Of a stretch of DNA of 22,685 nt, positions 1 to 8,190 are shown piece by piece. The notes under the pieces are model-generated. The model saw nothing but the letters and a program-made list of their open reading frames with translations, was not told the origin of the DNA and ran no database searches. The position numbers and the translations under genes are program-made. Source of the DNA: a virus; IMG/VR virus record IMGVR_UViG_3300034107_000040, positions 1 through 22,685 of that record; one strand, written 5' to 3'. Within the stretch, counting starts at the first letter, position 1. Each line of letters begins with the position of its first letter.

Positions 1-555
1 TGGTGGTATCAAGTGGTTCGAGGCGAAATTCACGTTATTGATTTTCACGCGGTCTCTGGCGCATCCATCTCGGATTTGGCGGATGTTGTTAAGAGCCGTC
101 CATATCACTATGGGACGCATTATCTTCCGCACGATGCTAGGGCTAAGACGCTAGCCGCGCAGGGCAAGTCCGTTATTGAGCAACTTGCCGACCATTTGGG
201 TTTCCAGAACCTTCGCATTGTGCCGGATCTTTCGGTGCAAGACGGCATTCAGGCGGTCAGACAGGTTCTGCCGCGTTGCTACTTCGACGAACGCAAGTGC
301 GTGGACGGGATTGAGGCGCTCAGACAGTACGAGCGCGAATACGATGAAGACAAAAAGGCATTTCGTGCTACACCTAAGCACAATTGGTGCTCCCACCCCG
401 CCGATGCGTTCAGAATGATGGCAATTGCATGGCGATCAGAGCCTACCGCAAGGGCAAGCAGCGTGGAGAAACCTCTTATTGTTGGACCTGGCAACACTGT
501 TACGCTAAATGACATGTGGGCCACCCAGCGCAAAGCTAAAAGGACAAGAATATGA
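1..555 (+). CDS. terL: Terminase large subunit, C-terminal part (5' end outside window)
   Basis: ATPase/nuclease motor subunit that cuts and packages phage DNA through the portal. The frame is open from base 1, so the gene starts upstream; a GTG at 13 is only an internal codon. What is present matches the RNase H-like nuclease half of TerL. A LPHDA motif carries a likely metal-binding Asp, and the near-terminal HPADAFR motif is typical of the last catalytic Asp of this family. The ATPase half (Walker A and B) is not in the window. The stop overlaps the next start (ATGA at 552-555), which implies translational coupling. The portal gene follows closely, as in most tailed phages. The family assignment is strong; which TerL subgroup (headful or cos) cannot be told from this part. 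Confidence 0.9.
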   Translation, partial: WWYQVVRGEIHVIDFHAVSGASISDLADVVKSRPYHYGTHYLPHDARAKTLAAQGKSVIEQLADHLGFQNLRIVPDLSVQDGIQAVRQVLPRCYFDERKCVDGIEALRQYEREYDEDKKAFRATPKHNWCSHPADAFRMMAIAWRSEPTARASSVEKPLIVGPGNTVTLNDMWATQRKAKRTRI

Positions 556-863
556 GCGGAATTTCCAGTCCATATCGTTTTCAGTATGAGCATGTGGCAG
601 CAGGCCAAACCGCACAGGTTCTTGGCGGCACTGGCGCGGTTGGTGACTACCTTCATCGCCTCGTTTGCACCGTGACGATTGCCGCGACCGGAAACGTCGT
701 TATTGGCGACGGTGCGTTTAGCCATACGATCTTGCCAGCATTGCAGGGACACGGCATCGGCGTCTACGATGTCGAAATTAACGCTGCTTCCGCCTCCGGA
801 GCGTGGAAAATCACGACCGGCGCAGGCGTTGAAGTTATGGCCGTTGGTATCTTCTCTGCTTAA
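552..863 (+). CDS. Small beta-rich phage protein between terminase and portal
   Basis: A 103-residue protein of unknown function. It is rich in Gly, Ala, Val and Thr, has almost no charged residues after the first 15, and alternates short hydrophobic strands with Gly turns, as small phage decoration or head-surface proteins do. No signal peptide or membrane segment is visible. The ATG overlaps the terminase stop, and the portal gene starts 12 bases after its stop, so it belongs to the head operon. The central part resembles phage proteins that bind capsid or fibre surfaces, but I do not recognise a named family. The coding call is firm from frame, spacing and composition; the role is inferred from neighbours only. 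Confidence 0.8.
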   Translation: MSGISSPYRFQYEHVAAGQTAQVLGGTGAVGDYLHRLVCTVTIAATGNVVIGDGAFSHTILPALQGHGIGVYDVEINAASASGAWKITTGAGVEVMAVGIFSA

Positions 864-875
864 GGACTAGGCCAC

Positions 876-3167
876 ATGGAACTTCCTGAGACGCCAGTGC
901 AAAAGTGGCTCAATGTCATTAGCGCCTATGACAACGAGTACAAAAAGTGGGATGCGCGGGCAACTAAGATTGTCCGCCGCTACCGCGACGACACGCGCAC
1001 GGCGTCCGGTGCGGAAACCGCCAAATTCAACGTCCTTTGGTCCAACGTCCAAACCCTAGTCCCCGCTGTCTATGCCCGTATGCCAAAAGCGGACGTAGCA
1101 CGGCGCTTTGGCGACAATGATCAGGTGGGGCGCGTTGCGTCCCTTTTGATCGAGCGGGCACTAGACTACGAAATTGAGCACTATCCCGACTTCCGGTCGG
1201 CCATGAAGAACTCTGTAGAGGATCGTTTCCTTGGTGGACGTGGTGTTGCGTGGGTTCGGTACGATCCGCGCATCAAAACCGTAGACATGCCGGAAGACGG
1301 CTATCAGATCACCGAAGACGTCGAATCCGAGGGCGTAGAATACGCCTCCGAAGAAAACCCAATGGCGGGCACGGGATCAGATCCCGGCGACTTCACAACC
1401 GCGCCAGAGCCTGTTGAAGAAATTGAGTACGAGTGCTCCCCGACCGATTATGTCTACTGGAAGGACTTTGGCCACTCCTGTGCGCGGACGTGGGAAGAGG
1501 TCACTTGCGTCTGGCGCTGGGTCTATATGTCCAAAGAATCGCTTACGGAGCGATTCGGCCCAGAGATGGCGCGTAAAGTGTCGTTTGACACGTCGCCCGA
1601 CCAATATGGCGGCGTTAAAAACAGCCAAAACAACAACAAGGCCAAGATTTGCGAACTTTGGGACAAGGAATCCGGCAAGGTCTATTGGATCTGCAAGGAT
1701 TGCCCAGATTTCCTAGACGAGCGCGAAGATCCCTTGGAGCTTGAGGGCTTTTTCCCATGCCCTAAGCCCCTGTACGCCACGACCACCAGCGATACGCTTG
1801 TCCCCGTACCTGATTTCGTCCTTTATCAGGACCAGGCTAACGAAATGGATATCCTGACCGACCGTATTGACGGTCTGGTTAAGGCCTTGCGCGTTCGAGG
1901 CGTCTATGATCAGTCTCAGCCTGCTTTGCAGCGTCTGTTGACGGAAGGCGACAACAACACCCTTATTCCCGTCGATAAATGGATGGCATTCAGCGAAAAA
2001 GGTGGCCTTAAGGGGTCTATCGACATCCTGCCCATTAACGACATCGCCGCTACCCTGCTTCAGTGCTATCAGGCCCAACAGCAGATCAAGGGCCAGATCT
2101 ACGATATTACGGGCATTTCTGACATTATCCGTGGCCAGTCCGTGGCGTCAGAAACCGCAACGGCCCAGCAGATTAAAGGCCAATATGCAGGCCTACGCCT
2201 ACGCGCCATGCAAGACGGCGTGGCCATGTTTGCCAGCGAATTGCTGCGTCTTAAGGCGCAGATCATCTGCTCCAAGTTTCAGCCTGAGACAATCCTGAAA
2301 TACGCCGCTGCGGACCAGATGTCGGCTGAAGATCAGCAAATGATCCCTGCGGCCATGCAGTTGCTCCAAAGCGATCCTTTGCGGTCTTTCCGCATTGAAA
2401 TCGCCGCAGATAGTCTGGTGCAAATTGACGAAAACCAAACCAAGCAAGACCGCATGGAGTTTTTGACGGCTCTGTCCAACTTCATGCGAGAAGCCTTGCC
2501 GGTCGGTCAATCGTCGCCTGAAATGGTCCCGGCTATCGTTGCGGTAATGAAGTTCGGTATTGGCGGGTTTAAGCAGGCCAAATCAATTGAAGGCATCTTG
2601 GACGCCGCTTTGCAACAGATGACCAAGAAGTCAGCCGAAGCCGCGCAAGCGCCACCGCCACCAGATCCTGAGACCGTTAAGGCCCAGGCATCACAAGCTG
2701 CCGCGCAGGCCAAGACGCAAGCCGACGCGCAGATGGTGCAAATGAAAACTCAGGCTGATTTGCAAATCGAGCAAATGAAGGCTCAATTAGCCCAGCAGAT
2801 GGAAGCCTCACGCCAACAGCATGAGGCACAGATGCAAATGCAGGAAGTGGCGGCAAAGCAGCAGTTTGAACGCTACAAGGCGGATCTCGAGGCTGCGACC
2901 AAGATTACGGTTGCCAAGATTTCGTCTAACAATGGCGTCGATCCTGAGCAACAAGAACAGGAAAAGGCTACGCATATTGACCTTATGCGCGGCGTCAATG
3001 ATGTGATAAGTCAAGTGGCGGCAGAGCTAGCCACTACCCGCGATCAAATTTCTAGCCTTCATAACCAATCTGTGGCTACAATGCAGGATGCAATGCAATC
3101 CATGAAGGCATCAAAACGGATTATCCGTGGCCCTGATGGACGCGCTATTGGCGTCGAAACGGTTTAG
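876..3167 (+). CDS. Portal protein (P22-like family, long C-terminal barrel helix)
   Basis: Dodecameric ring at one head vertex through which DNA is packaged and ejected. The protein has 763 residues, in the range of the large P22-type portals. The N-terminal 130 residues (KIVRRYRDD, WSNVQTLVPAVYARMPKADV) and the region near residues 290-340 (FFPCPKPLYATTTSDTLVPV, then YQDQANEMDILTDRI) are typical of this family. A Cys pair (ICKDC, 272-276) precedes the FFPCP segment. After a PPPP break (593-596) comes a long Gln/Ala-rich helix (about 599-682), comparable with the portal barrel of P22. The C-terminus (RIIRGPDGRAIGVE) is also typical. The start has an AAGGA Shine-Dalgarno sequence (863-867 region) and sits 12 bases after the previous stop. 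Confidence 0.92.
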   Translation: MELPETPVQKWLNVISAYDNEYKKWDARATKIVRRYRDDTRTASGAETAKFNVLWSNVQTLVPAVYARMPKADVARRFGDNDQVGRVASLLIERALDYEIEHYPDFRSAMKNSVEDRFLGGRGVAWVRYDPRIKTVDMPEDGYQITEDVESEGVEYASEENPMAGTGSDPGDFTTAPEPVEEIEYECSPTDYVYWKDFGHSCARTWEEVTCVWRWVYMSKESLTERFGPEMARKVSFDTSPDQYGGVKNSQNNNKAKICELWDKESGKVYWICKDCPDFLDEREDPLELEGFFPCPKPLYATTTSDTLVPVPDFVLYQDQANEMDILTDRIDGLVKALRVRGVYDQSQPALQRLLTEGDNNTLIPVDKWMAFSEKGGLKGSIDILPINDIAATLLQCYQAQQQIKGQIYDITGISDIIRGQSVASETATAQQIKGQYAGLRLRAMQDGVAMFASELLRLKAQIICSKFQPETILKYAAADQMSAEDQQMIPAAMQLLQSDPLRSFRIEIAADSLVQIDENQTKQDRMEFLTALSNFMREALPVGQSSPEMVPAIVAVMKFGIGGFKQAKSIEGILDAALQQMTKKSAEAAQAPPPPDPETVKAQASQAAAQAKTQADAQMVQMKTQADLQIEQMKAQLAQQMEASRQQHEAQMQMQEVAAKQQFERYKADLEAATKITVAKISSNNGVDPEQQEQEKATHIDLMRGVNDVISQVAAELATTRDQISSLHNQSVATMQDAMQSMKASKRIIRGPDGRAIGVETV

Positions 3168-3178
3168 GAAAGCAATAA

Positions 3179-3688
3179 ATGGCCGATAACGTCGTCCTAC
3201 CAGGTACAGGCTCCAGCGTTGCTACCGACGAAATCGACGGCAACCAATTCCAGCGCATGAAGCTAACGCTTGGCGCTGACGGCGTGAATGATGGCGACGT
3301 TTCGTCTACGAATCCAATTCCCGTCATTGGCGGACTGACAGACGCGGAATTAAGAGCGGCTGCGATTGATGTTTTAGGGCCGCTAACAGACGCAGAACTA
3401 CGGGCCTTGCCGCTGGTCGTCACCGACACGACCGCAGCCGAATTGCTGGACGGTTTGCAAACGCTGTTGCTTCGATTGCTAAACGCTACGAATAGCCCAC
3501 GCGGTTACGATGTGGCGTTGGGCCGGAACCGGATGACGGCGATCATTGAAAGCGGCACGGTTACCACGGTTAGTAACGTCGGTACGGTCGGCAACCAAAC
3601 TTTAATGGGCGGTCAGCAAGCCCAACTGCTTTCTAACGGTCAAAACGTGTCCGCGTGGGCCGCAACCGTTCGTTCGAGGATCACATAA
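3179..3688 (+). CDS. Virion-associated protein with LTDAELRA repeats
   Basis: A 169-residue protein of unknown function. Its N-terminus (VLPGTGSSVATDEIDGNQFQRMKL) and the twice-occurring LTDAELRA motif (about residues 52-60 and 69-77) are familiar from phage structural proteins, where such short segments precede beta-rich shaft or appendage domains. The C-terminal third (SGTVTTVSNVGTVGNQT) is a Val/Thr alternation suggestive of beta structure. It starts 11 bases after the portal stop with an AGGAAA ribosome site, and its stop overlaps the next ATG (TAATG, 3686-3690). Together with the following 538-residue protein it forms an insertion between portal and scaffold. A head-fibre or neck-appendage role is plausible but unproven. 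Confidence 0.75.
   Translation: MADNVVLPGTGSSVATDEIDGNQFQRMKLTLGADGVNDGDVSSTNPIPVIGGLTDAELRAAAIDVLGPLTDAELRALPLVVTDTTAAELLDGLQTLLLRLLNATNSPRGYDVALGRNRMTAIIESGTVTTVSNVGTVGNQTLMGGQQAQLLSNGQNVSAWAATVRSRIT
3676..3680 (+). promoter_or_regulatory. Ribosome binding site fixing the start at 3688
   Basis: GAGGA lies 7 bases before the ATG at 3688. This supports the start at 3688 over an upstream in-frame start at 3655, which would overlap the preceding gene by 34 bases and lacks a comparable site. Confidence 0.75.
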
Positions 3689-5304
3689 TGGCTAACACCT
3701 TCAAGAAAGTCATCGACCGCCAAATGTGGGTGCAGGTAGCGCCCGCGCCAACCTTCACGGGGGCTGCAACATGCTTTTGTTCCGACTTGCGCTCCGACCT
3801 GAGCCGCAATCCATTTGTGTATCAGCTATCAAGTGCCACGGTTCTAAACCGCTACAACATCGTCTCCAAGGCATGGAACTTTGTTCAATCCCCCGCGCTG
3901 GCAGGCACGTTCGGTGCAGGGGCGGCTATGGTGTTTGCGCCGTCTCAGGGTCTGAAAGGCGTCTTGGCTGCGGGCAACACGACGTCTTCGATTGTCGTCT
4001 CCACCGCGTTTCCAACCGCAGTCGGCCTCAACATGCTGGCCAATCGCGGCGGATCTGGCGAGTACGGCTTCAAGATCCGCATCATCGGCAAGGCCGCTGG
4101 CAAAATTGAAGAGCGTTATATTGTTGGAAACACGCTCGGCACGACACCAACCATCACGCTTGACAATCCCTTGACGTTTACCCCCGCCACGGGCGACGGG
4201 TACGAAATCCTATCTGGCCGGGTCTTTATGTTGTCCGCTGGCGTCATGGCGGCGAACGCTTGGCGATCTTTTGAAGTCGCTTCTAACACCCTGTCAACGG
4301 GTCTGAGTATCGTCAACCTTCCAGCAACGGTCGGCACCGATACGTCATTGATGGCGCTAGACGAGCAATACACGCCTTACGACTGCGCCCCCGGCGAAGG
4401 CATGGTTAAAGGCACGTTCCTTTACGACACCAACATTGCGGCTCGATACGCTCTCGCGGCCACGGCGGCGGGTGCTAGCAGCATCACGGGCCAAGCCACA
4501 AACGGCGATAGTGTCGTAAAAGCTAACGAATATCGCAACTTCCAAATCCGCATTGTGCAGGACCTGACTAACCCAACGGCTGTCGGCCAGCGGGCAATCA
4601 TCGCCTCGCACACGGCGGGTCCATCGCCTGTCTACACTCTGGGAGCGGCTTGGGCTGTCGCGCCGTCATCGTCGGCTAAGTACGTCATCGAACTGCCGAA
4701 CCTGATCCTCGGCAGGTCCACGGCGACCACAACGGTTTACACTTGGAACTACAACGACACGACCATTAACAACGGAACCAACAGCATTGTGACCAACGCT
4801 TGGTCGACAACGTATTTTGGCGCGGCCCCTGCTGCCAACGGTGTGAGCGGAACATGGATGCAGTCGTTCGGCATTCAGCCTGATCCGGCTCGATATGCTC
4901 GCCAATCCTTTAACTATTTCTTCCGCGCCAACGGTTCGCCAACCATCGACGTTTTAGACATCGCTGGCGCAATCGCTGGAACTTGGACTAGCGCCGTTGT
5001 CTATGACGGGGCTTTGTCGCTCACAACCGGCACCTGCGGCGCTTACGCACCATTTTCTAATGAAGGCCGGATGTTTTATCTTAACATTTACGCAGCCAAC
5101 ACCGTTAACCAAATCCACAGGTTTGACGTGAAAAACCGAGTGTTGTCACCATTTACGGCGACGGACAACATTCAATCTGGCACGGCGGTTTTGGGCCAGC
5201 GCATGGCGGCTTATGCGGCGCTTGACGGCACTGACACCTATGACGTCGTGCTGCTGGCGTCTCACCTATCTGCAACGGCGCAAGAATTAGTGGTGCTGGT
5301 CTAA
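3688..5304 (+). CDS. Large beta-rich virion protein with duplicated module (possible head fibre or appendage)
   Basis: A 538-residue protein with no enzyme motif, rich in Thr, Ala, Ser and Asn. Two stretches resemble each other: about residues 125-181 (F-K-I-R-I ... E-R-Y-I-V-G-N-T ... G-Y-E-I-L) and about 280-342 (F-Q-I-R-I ... Q-R-A-I-I-A-S-H-T ... K-Y-V-I-E-L). This type of module recurs in phage surface proteins. Segments near 56-70 (YNIVSKAWNFV) and 478-490 (FDVKNRVLSPF) look like kelch-type propeller strands. The start at 3688 overlaps the previous stop by one base (TAATG), and the stop overlaps the next ATG in the same way. Its position between portal and scaffold, away from the tail fibre genes, suggests a head or neck component. 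Function is inferred only. Confidence 0.78.
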   Translation: MANTFKKVIDRQMWVQVAPAPTFTGAATCFCSDLRSDLSRNPFVYQLSSATVLNRYNIVSKAWNFVQSPALAGTFGAGAAMVFAPSQGLKGVLAAGNTTSSIVVSTAFPTAVGLNMLANRGGSGEYGFKIRIIGKAAGKIEERYIVGNTLGTTPTITLDNPLTFTPATGDGYEILSGRVFMLSAGVMAANAWRSFEVASNTLSTGLSIVNLPATVGTDTSLMALDEQYTPYDCAPGEGMVKGTFLYDTNIAARYALAATAAGASSITGQATNGDSVVKANEYRNFQIRIVQDLTNPTAVGQRAIIASHTAGPSPVYTLGAAWAVAPSSSAKYVIELPNLILGRSTATTTVYTWNYNDTTINNGTNSIVTNAWSTTYFGAAPAANGVSGTWMQSFGIQPDPARYARQSFNYFFRANGSPTIDVLDIAGAIAGTWTSAVVYDGALSLTTGTCGAYAPFSNEGRMFYLNIYAANTVNQIHRFDVKNRVLSPFTATDNIQSGTAVLGQRMAAYAALDGTDTYDVVLLASHLSATAQELVVLV

Positions 5305-5465
5305 TGTCACTCACGGAACTGATTTCAATCTTGTCTGCAACACTGGCAACCCACAACGGGGCGATGGCTGACGCGGTAAAGCGCGGAGATTTGACGGAAA
5401 TTGCTAGGTTGACGCCTATCATTTTCGAGACCGAGCGCACACTGGCGCAACTCAAAACGCTTTAA
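5304..5465 (+). CDS. Small 53-residue phage protein
   Basis: A short open frame starting in a TAATG overlap with the preceding gene and ending at TAA 5463-5465, 18 bases before the next start. It reads MSLTELISILSATLATHNG and ends ERTLAQLKTL. It looks alpha-helical, with a likely amphipathic C-terminal helix and no membrane segment. The one-base stop/start coupling repeats what the two preceding genes do. That, plus the fact that it fills an otherwise empty gap of about 180 bases, supports it as a real gene. I do not recognise the family. It could be a small head-assembly or head-completion helper. Confidence 0.65.
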   Translation: MSLTELISILSATLATHNGAMADAVKRGDLTEIARLTPIIFETERTLAQLKTL

Positions 5466-5483
5466 AATGATTGGGGCGCGGCA

Positions 5484-5831
5484 ATGAGCCTCCTTCTTCT
5501 GTTTAACCAAGGCGGGGTAATACCCCCGCCTGTTATTCTTATGGATATGCACGACGGAGACTTTCGTAAGAAAGTTTTCGACAAAGAAATTTCAGCCAAG
5601 GCATTCAAACGCGAAGATCTGATTGAAGCGTATGAACGCCTGGTTGAAGGCAAAGTTCGTGCCGTCCAAGCTATTGTTAAGCCATTTGCGGAAACACCCG
5701 CAAAGGCAAATAAAACGATTGCTGCCCATAAAATTGACTTTGACAAGATGTTGGCAGATATTGACCGCACAGAACGGCTCTGGAACCTGTACGTTGAAAT
5801 GGATGATGAGGATATTTTGTTACTCCTATGA
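5484..5831 (+). CDS. Small phage protein with MSLLLLFNQGG N-terminus
   Basis: A 115-residue protein of unknown function. The hydrophobic start followed by Pro (IPPPVI) resembles the N-termini of many phage structural genes. The rest is charged and probably helical (residues about 25-105, rich in Lys, Glu and Asp). The upstream Shine-Dalgarno is weak (GGGGCG about 6 bases before the ATG). In-frame ATGs at 5541 and 5547 could also serve but have no ribosome site at all, so 5484 is kept. Codons 9 to 16 contain a strong GC hairpin (listed separately). The stop overlaps the next gene (ATGA type, 5828-5831). It lies between virion proteins and the scaffold, so a role in head assembly is likely but unspecified. 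Confidence 0.72.
   Translation: MSLLLLFNQGGVIPPPVILMDMHDGDFRKKVFDKEISAKAFKREDLIEAYERLVEGKVRAVQAIVKPFAETPAKANKTIAAHKIDFDKMLADIDRTERLWNLYVEMDDEDILLLL
5510..5531 (+). promoter_or_regulatory. GC-rich hairpin inside the start of the 5484 gene
   Basis: An 8-base-pair stem (AGGCGGGG with CCCCGCCT) closes a 6-base loop (TAATAC). It is followed by a T-rich stretch (GTTATTCTT). It lies 26 bases into the coding region. It could be a weak terminator or attenuator, or it could limit translation of the gene. It may also be a chance product of Gly and Pro codons. Confidence 0.35.
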
Positions 5832-6184
5832 GCAAAAGATATAGAGCAATCTATGACGCCAAGGGCCTCGCCTACGAGATCGAGAATGGCGAAGTCACCT
5901 TTATGCGTGACGATCACGACGACGACGCCCAGACTGGGCCACAGGTTATCCGAGACATAGAGCCGTACCAAAGCATGGTAGACGGCTCTATGATTACTAG
6001 CCGATCACAACATCGCGACCACCTCAAGCGCCATAACTGCTTTGAGGTCGGCAACGAAAAGATGGAATCAAAGCCGCCAGCGCCGCAAGGCCGCGACAAC
6101 GAACGGCGCATCGCACTTCACCGGCAGCTTGGCGATATGAGCGATCGACAGGCAAACCAGATTTTGAAGCAACTCCGTAGATAG
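5828..6184 (+). CDS. Conserved phage protein upstream of scaffold
   Basis: A 118-residue protein. The central motif I-E-P-Y-Q-S-M-V-D-G-S-M-I-T-S-R-S-Q-H-R, followed by DHLKRHNCFEVGNE, is widespread in phages directly upstream of scaffold genes. The function of the family is not established to my knowledge. The His and Cys residues of this motif recall a degenerate metal-binding ribbon, but only one Cys is present, so zinc binding is doubtful. The C-terminal 35 residues are basic and helical (ERRIALHRQLGDM, then QILKQLRR). The start overlaps the previous stop by 4 bases, and the scaffold gene starts 8 bases after its stop. The coding call is firm; the role is open. Confidence 0.8.
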   Translation: MSKRYRAIYDAKGLAYEIENGEVTFMRDDHDDDAQTGPQVIRDIEPYQSMVDGSMITSRSQHRDHLKRHNCFEVGNEKMESKPPAPQGRDNERRIALHRQLGDMSDRQANQILKQLRR

Positions 6185-6192
6185 GAACCCCT

Positions 6193-7146
6193 ATGGACCC
6201 CGAAGAAGCTAACGGTACTGACACAAACGAGCCACTAGACCGCAAAGAAATGCTGATGCAGCAGTTCGATGAGGTGGCCCAGCCTACCGAAGAGCCTATC
6301 GCCGCCACTACCGCTGCCCCTACAGAAGACCCAGAGCCAGAGGTTGAAGAGCCTGTCTGGAAACGTCCGCCGTCAAGCTGGAAGAAAGAGTTCCACGAGA
6401 CCTGGCAGACCGCAGATCCTCGCTTGCAGGAATATGCCTGGCAGCGTGAAGAGGAAATGCGTAAGGGCGTAGAGCCGCTTCTCTCCAAGGCCCAGTACGC
6501 CGATCAAATGCAAAAGGCTATGGAGCCTTACATGCAGACCATTCAGGGGCTGGGCGTGGCTCCTACGGACGCTGTGAAGGCATTGATGGAAGCAGACCAT
6601 ATTCTGCGCCACAGCCCTCAAGATCAAAAGCAAGCGTACCTAGCGCAACTCGCGCAGCAGTACGGCGTCAACATGGGCGGCGTTAACTTCCAACAAAACG
6701 GCCCGGTCGATCCAACCATCTATGCGCTTCAGAACGAACTAAACGCCGTGCGCGGCGAAGTGGTCGGCTGGAAGCAACGCCAAGAGGAAGCTCAGACCGA
6801 AAGCCTGAGATCCGAGATTGATACCTTTGCCCAACGGGCAGAGCATTTCGAGACTGTGCGTCCGACAATGATCCAGTTGCTTAACACGGGGGTTGTCAAC
6901 ACACTAGAAGAGGCCTATGAAAAGGCTATCCGCCTTGACGATGATCTTTTCAAGGAAATCCAGCAAGGCCAACAAGCCGAGCTAGAAGCCCAGAAAAGAG
7001 AATCGGCCAATCGGGCTGCGAAAGCAGCTAAGGCAGCAGCGGTCAGCGTTAAAAGCTCTACACCCGGAGTTCGCACGACAACCAAAGCGCAAGACAGGCG
7101 TTCAATGTTATCTGAGCAGTTCAATGACATGAATGAACGTTTTTGA
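6193..7146 (+). CDS. Scaffolding (capsid assembly) protein
   Basis: Internal chaperone that guides coat protein into a closed procapsid and then leaves. The protein has 317 residues. It has a very acidic, Pro-rich N-terminus (about 1-55), then a conserved W-K-R-P-P-S-S-W-K-K segment (57-66). A long helical, Gln/Glu-rich middle includes the FETVRPTMIQLLNTG block (219-233) typical of this phage family. The C-terminus is basic, with Ala/Lys helix (271-285) and a final amphipathic stretch (DRRSMLSEQFNDMNERF). A basic C-terminal coat-binding region is a feature of P22-type scaffolds. It sits directly before the major capsid gene, as expected. No protease domain or protease gene is seen nearby, so the scaffold is probably released intact. 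Confidence 0.85.
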   Translation: MDPEEANGTDTNEPLDRKEMLMQQFDEVAQPTEEPIAATTAAPTEDPEPEVEEPVWKRPPSSWKKEFHETWQTADPRLQEYAWQREEEMRKGVEPLLSKAQYADQMQKAMEPYMQTIQGLGVAPTDAVKALMEADHILRHSPQDQKQAYLAQLAQQYGVNMGGVNFQQNGPVDPTIYALQNELNAVRGEVVGWKQRQEEAQTESLRSEIDTFAQRAEHFETVRPTMIQLLNTGVVNTLEEAYEKAIRLDDDLFKEIQQGQQAELEAQKRESANRAAKAAKAAAVSVKSSTPGVRTTTKAQDRRSMLSEQFNDMNERF

Positions 7147-7166
7147 TTTAACTGAAAGGGACTGTC

Positions 7167-8168
7167 ATGGCCTTCGCCAACAGCGCAATCAGCGACATCA
7201 TTGCGACGAACATCCAAAGCCGCAGTGGTGAGCTAGCTGACAACGTGACGAACAACAATGCGTTGCTTCGTCGCCTTAAGGACCGTGGGAACATCAAGAC
7301 GTTCTCCGGCGGTAACGTGATTTTGCAAGAAATCATGTACAACGATTCCACCACCAACAACACCAACAGCTATTCGGGCTACGAAGTTCTGAACGTCTCT
7401 CAGAATTCGCCCATTTCGGCTGCTCAGTTTGGCATCACCCAGTACGCTGCTGCTGTGACCATTTCGGGCCTCGAAATGATCCAGAACAGCGGCAAGGAAG
7501 CAATCATCGACCTTCTCGACGGTCGCATGAATGTTGCTGAAGCCCAATTGCAGAACCGCCTTGGTGGCGACATCTATCTCGACGGAACCGGCAACAGCGG
7601 CAAGAACATCACCGGCCTCGCGGCTGCTGTTCCTGACGCGCCTTCGTCCGGAACCTACGGCGGCATCAACCGCGTCTCGTTCAACTTCTGGCGTTCGCTG
7701 AAGTATTCGGGCGTGACCGATGGCGGTTCGGCTGTCTCGGCCTCCAACATCCAATCTTACATGGATGCTCTGGCCGTCCAACTGATCCGTGGCACCGACA
7801 AGCCTGACCTGATCGTTGCAGACAGCAACTATTACCGTTTGTACCTTCAGTCGCTGCAAGCCATTCAGCGCATTTCGGACTCCGGTTCAACTGCCGCTGG
7901 CGCTGGCTTTGCCTCGCTGAAGTACTACGGTGCGGGCATGGCCTCCGACGTCGTTCTCGACGGCGGTATCGGTGCCAGTGCAACGGCCAACCACATGTGG
8001 TTCTTGAACACCAAGTACCTGATGTGGCGTCCTCACGCCGACCGTAACTTCGTGCCAATTGGCGGTGAGCGCCAAGCGGTTAACCAAGACGCCATTGTGA
8101 AACTGATCGGCTGGGCAGGCAACATGACCTGTTCCGGTGCTCAGTTCCAGGGAGTTTTGATAGCGTGA
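7167..8168 (+). CDS. Major capsid protein (HK97-fold, predicted)
   Basis: A 333-residue main shell subunit. It begins M-A-F-A-N-S-A-I-S-D-I-I and continues with a helix-rich N-arm region (about 10-45). The A-A-V-T-I-S-G-L-E-M block and the D-G-R-M-N-V-A-E-A-Q-L-Q-N-R-L helix (about 111-133) read as the spine helix of phage coat proteins. The C-terminus (FVPIGGERQAVNQDA, then KLIGWAGNMTCSGAQFQGVL) is also characteristic. A good ribosome site (AAAGGGA, 7155-7161) precedes the ATG. Codon use is more biased to C-ending codons (ATC, CTG, TTC) than in neighbours, as expected for the most highly expressed phage protein. The preceding scaffold and following decoration-like gene support the call. No processing site is evident. 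Confidence 0.9.
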   Translation: MAFANSAISDIIATNIQSRSGELADNVTNNNALLRRLKDRGNIKTFSGGNVILQEIMYNDSTTNNTNSYSGYEVLNVSQNSPISAAQFGITQYAAAVTISGLEMIQNSGKEAIIDLLDGRMNVAEAQLQNRLGGDIYLDGTGNSGKNITGLAAAVPDAPSSGTYGGINRVSFNFWRSLKYSGVTDGGSAVSASNIQSYMDALAVQLIRGTDKPDLIVADSNYYRLYLQSLQAIQRISDSGSTAAGAGFASLKYYGAGMASDVVLDGGIGASATANHMWFLNTKYLMWRPHADRNFVPIGGERQAVNQDAIVKLIGWAGNMTCSGAQFQGVLIA

Positions 8169-8190
8169 TTGCTTAAGAAGGAATTGAACC

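Noticed and set aside
279-752. A 157-residue minus-strand frame
   Set aside because: It lies over the terminase end and the following gene, has no recognisable domain or ribosome site, and would be the only gene against the direction of the operon.
7233-7859. A 208-residue minus-strand frame inside the major capsid gene
   Set aside because: Antisense shadow of a gene with strong C-ending codon bias, which removes stop codons on the other strand. No independent coding evidence.
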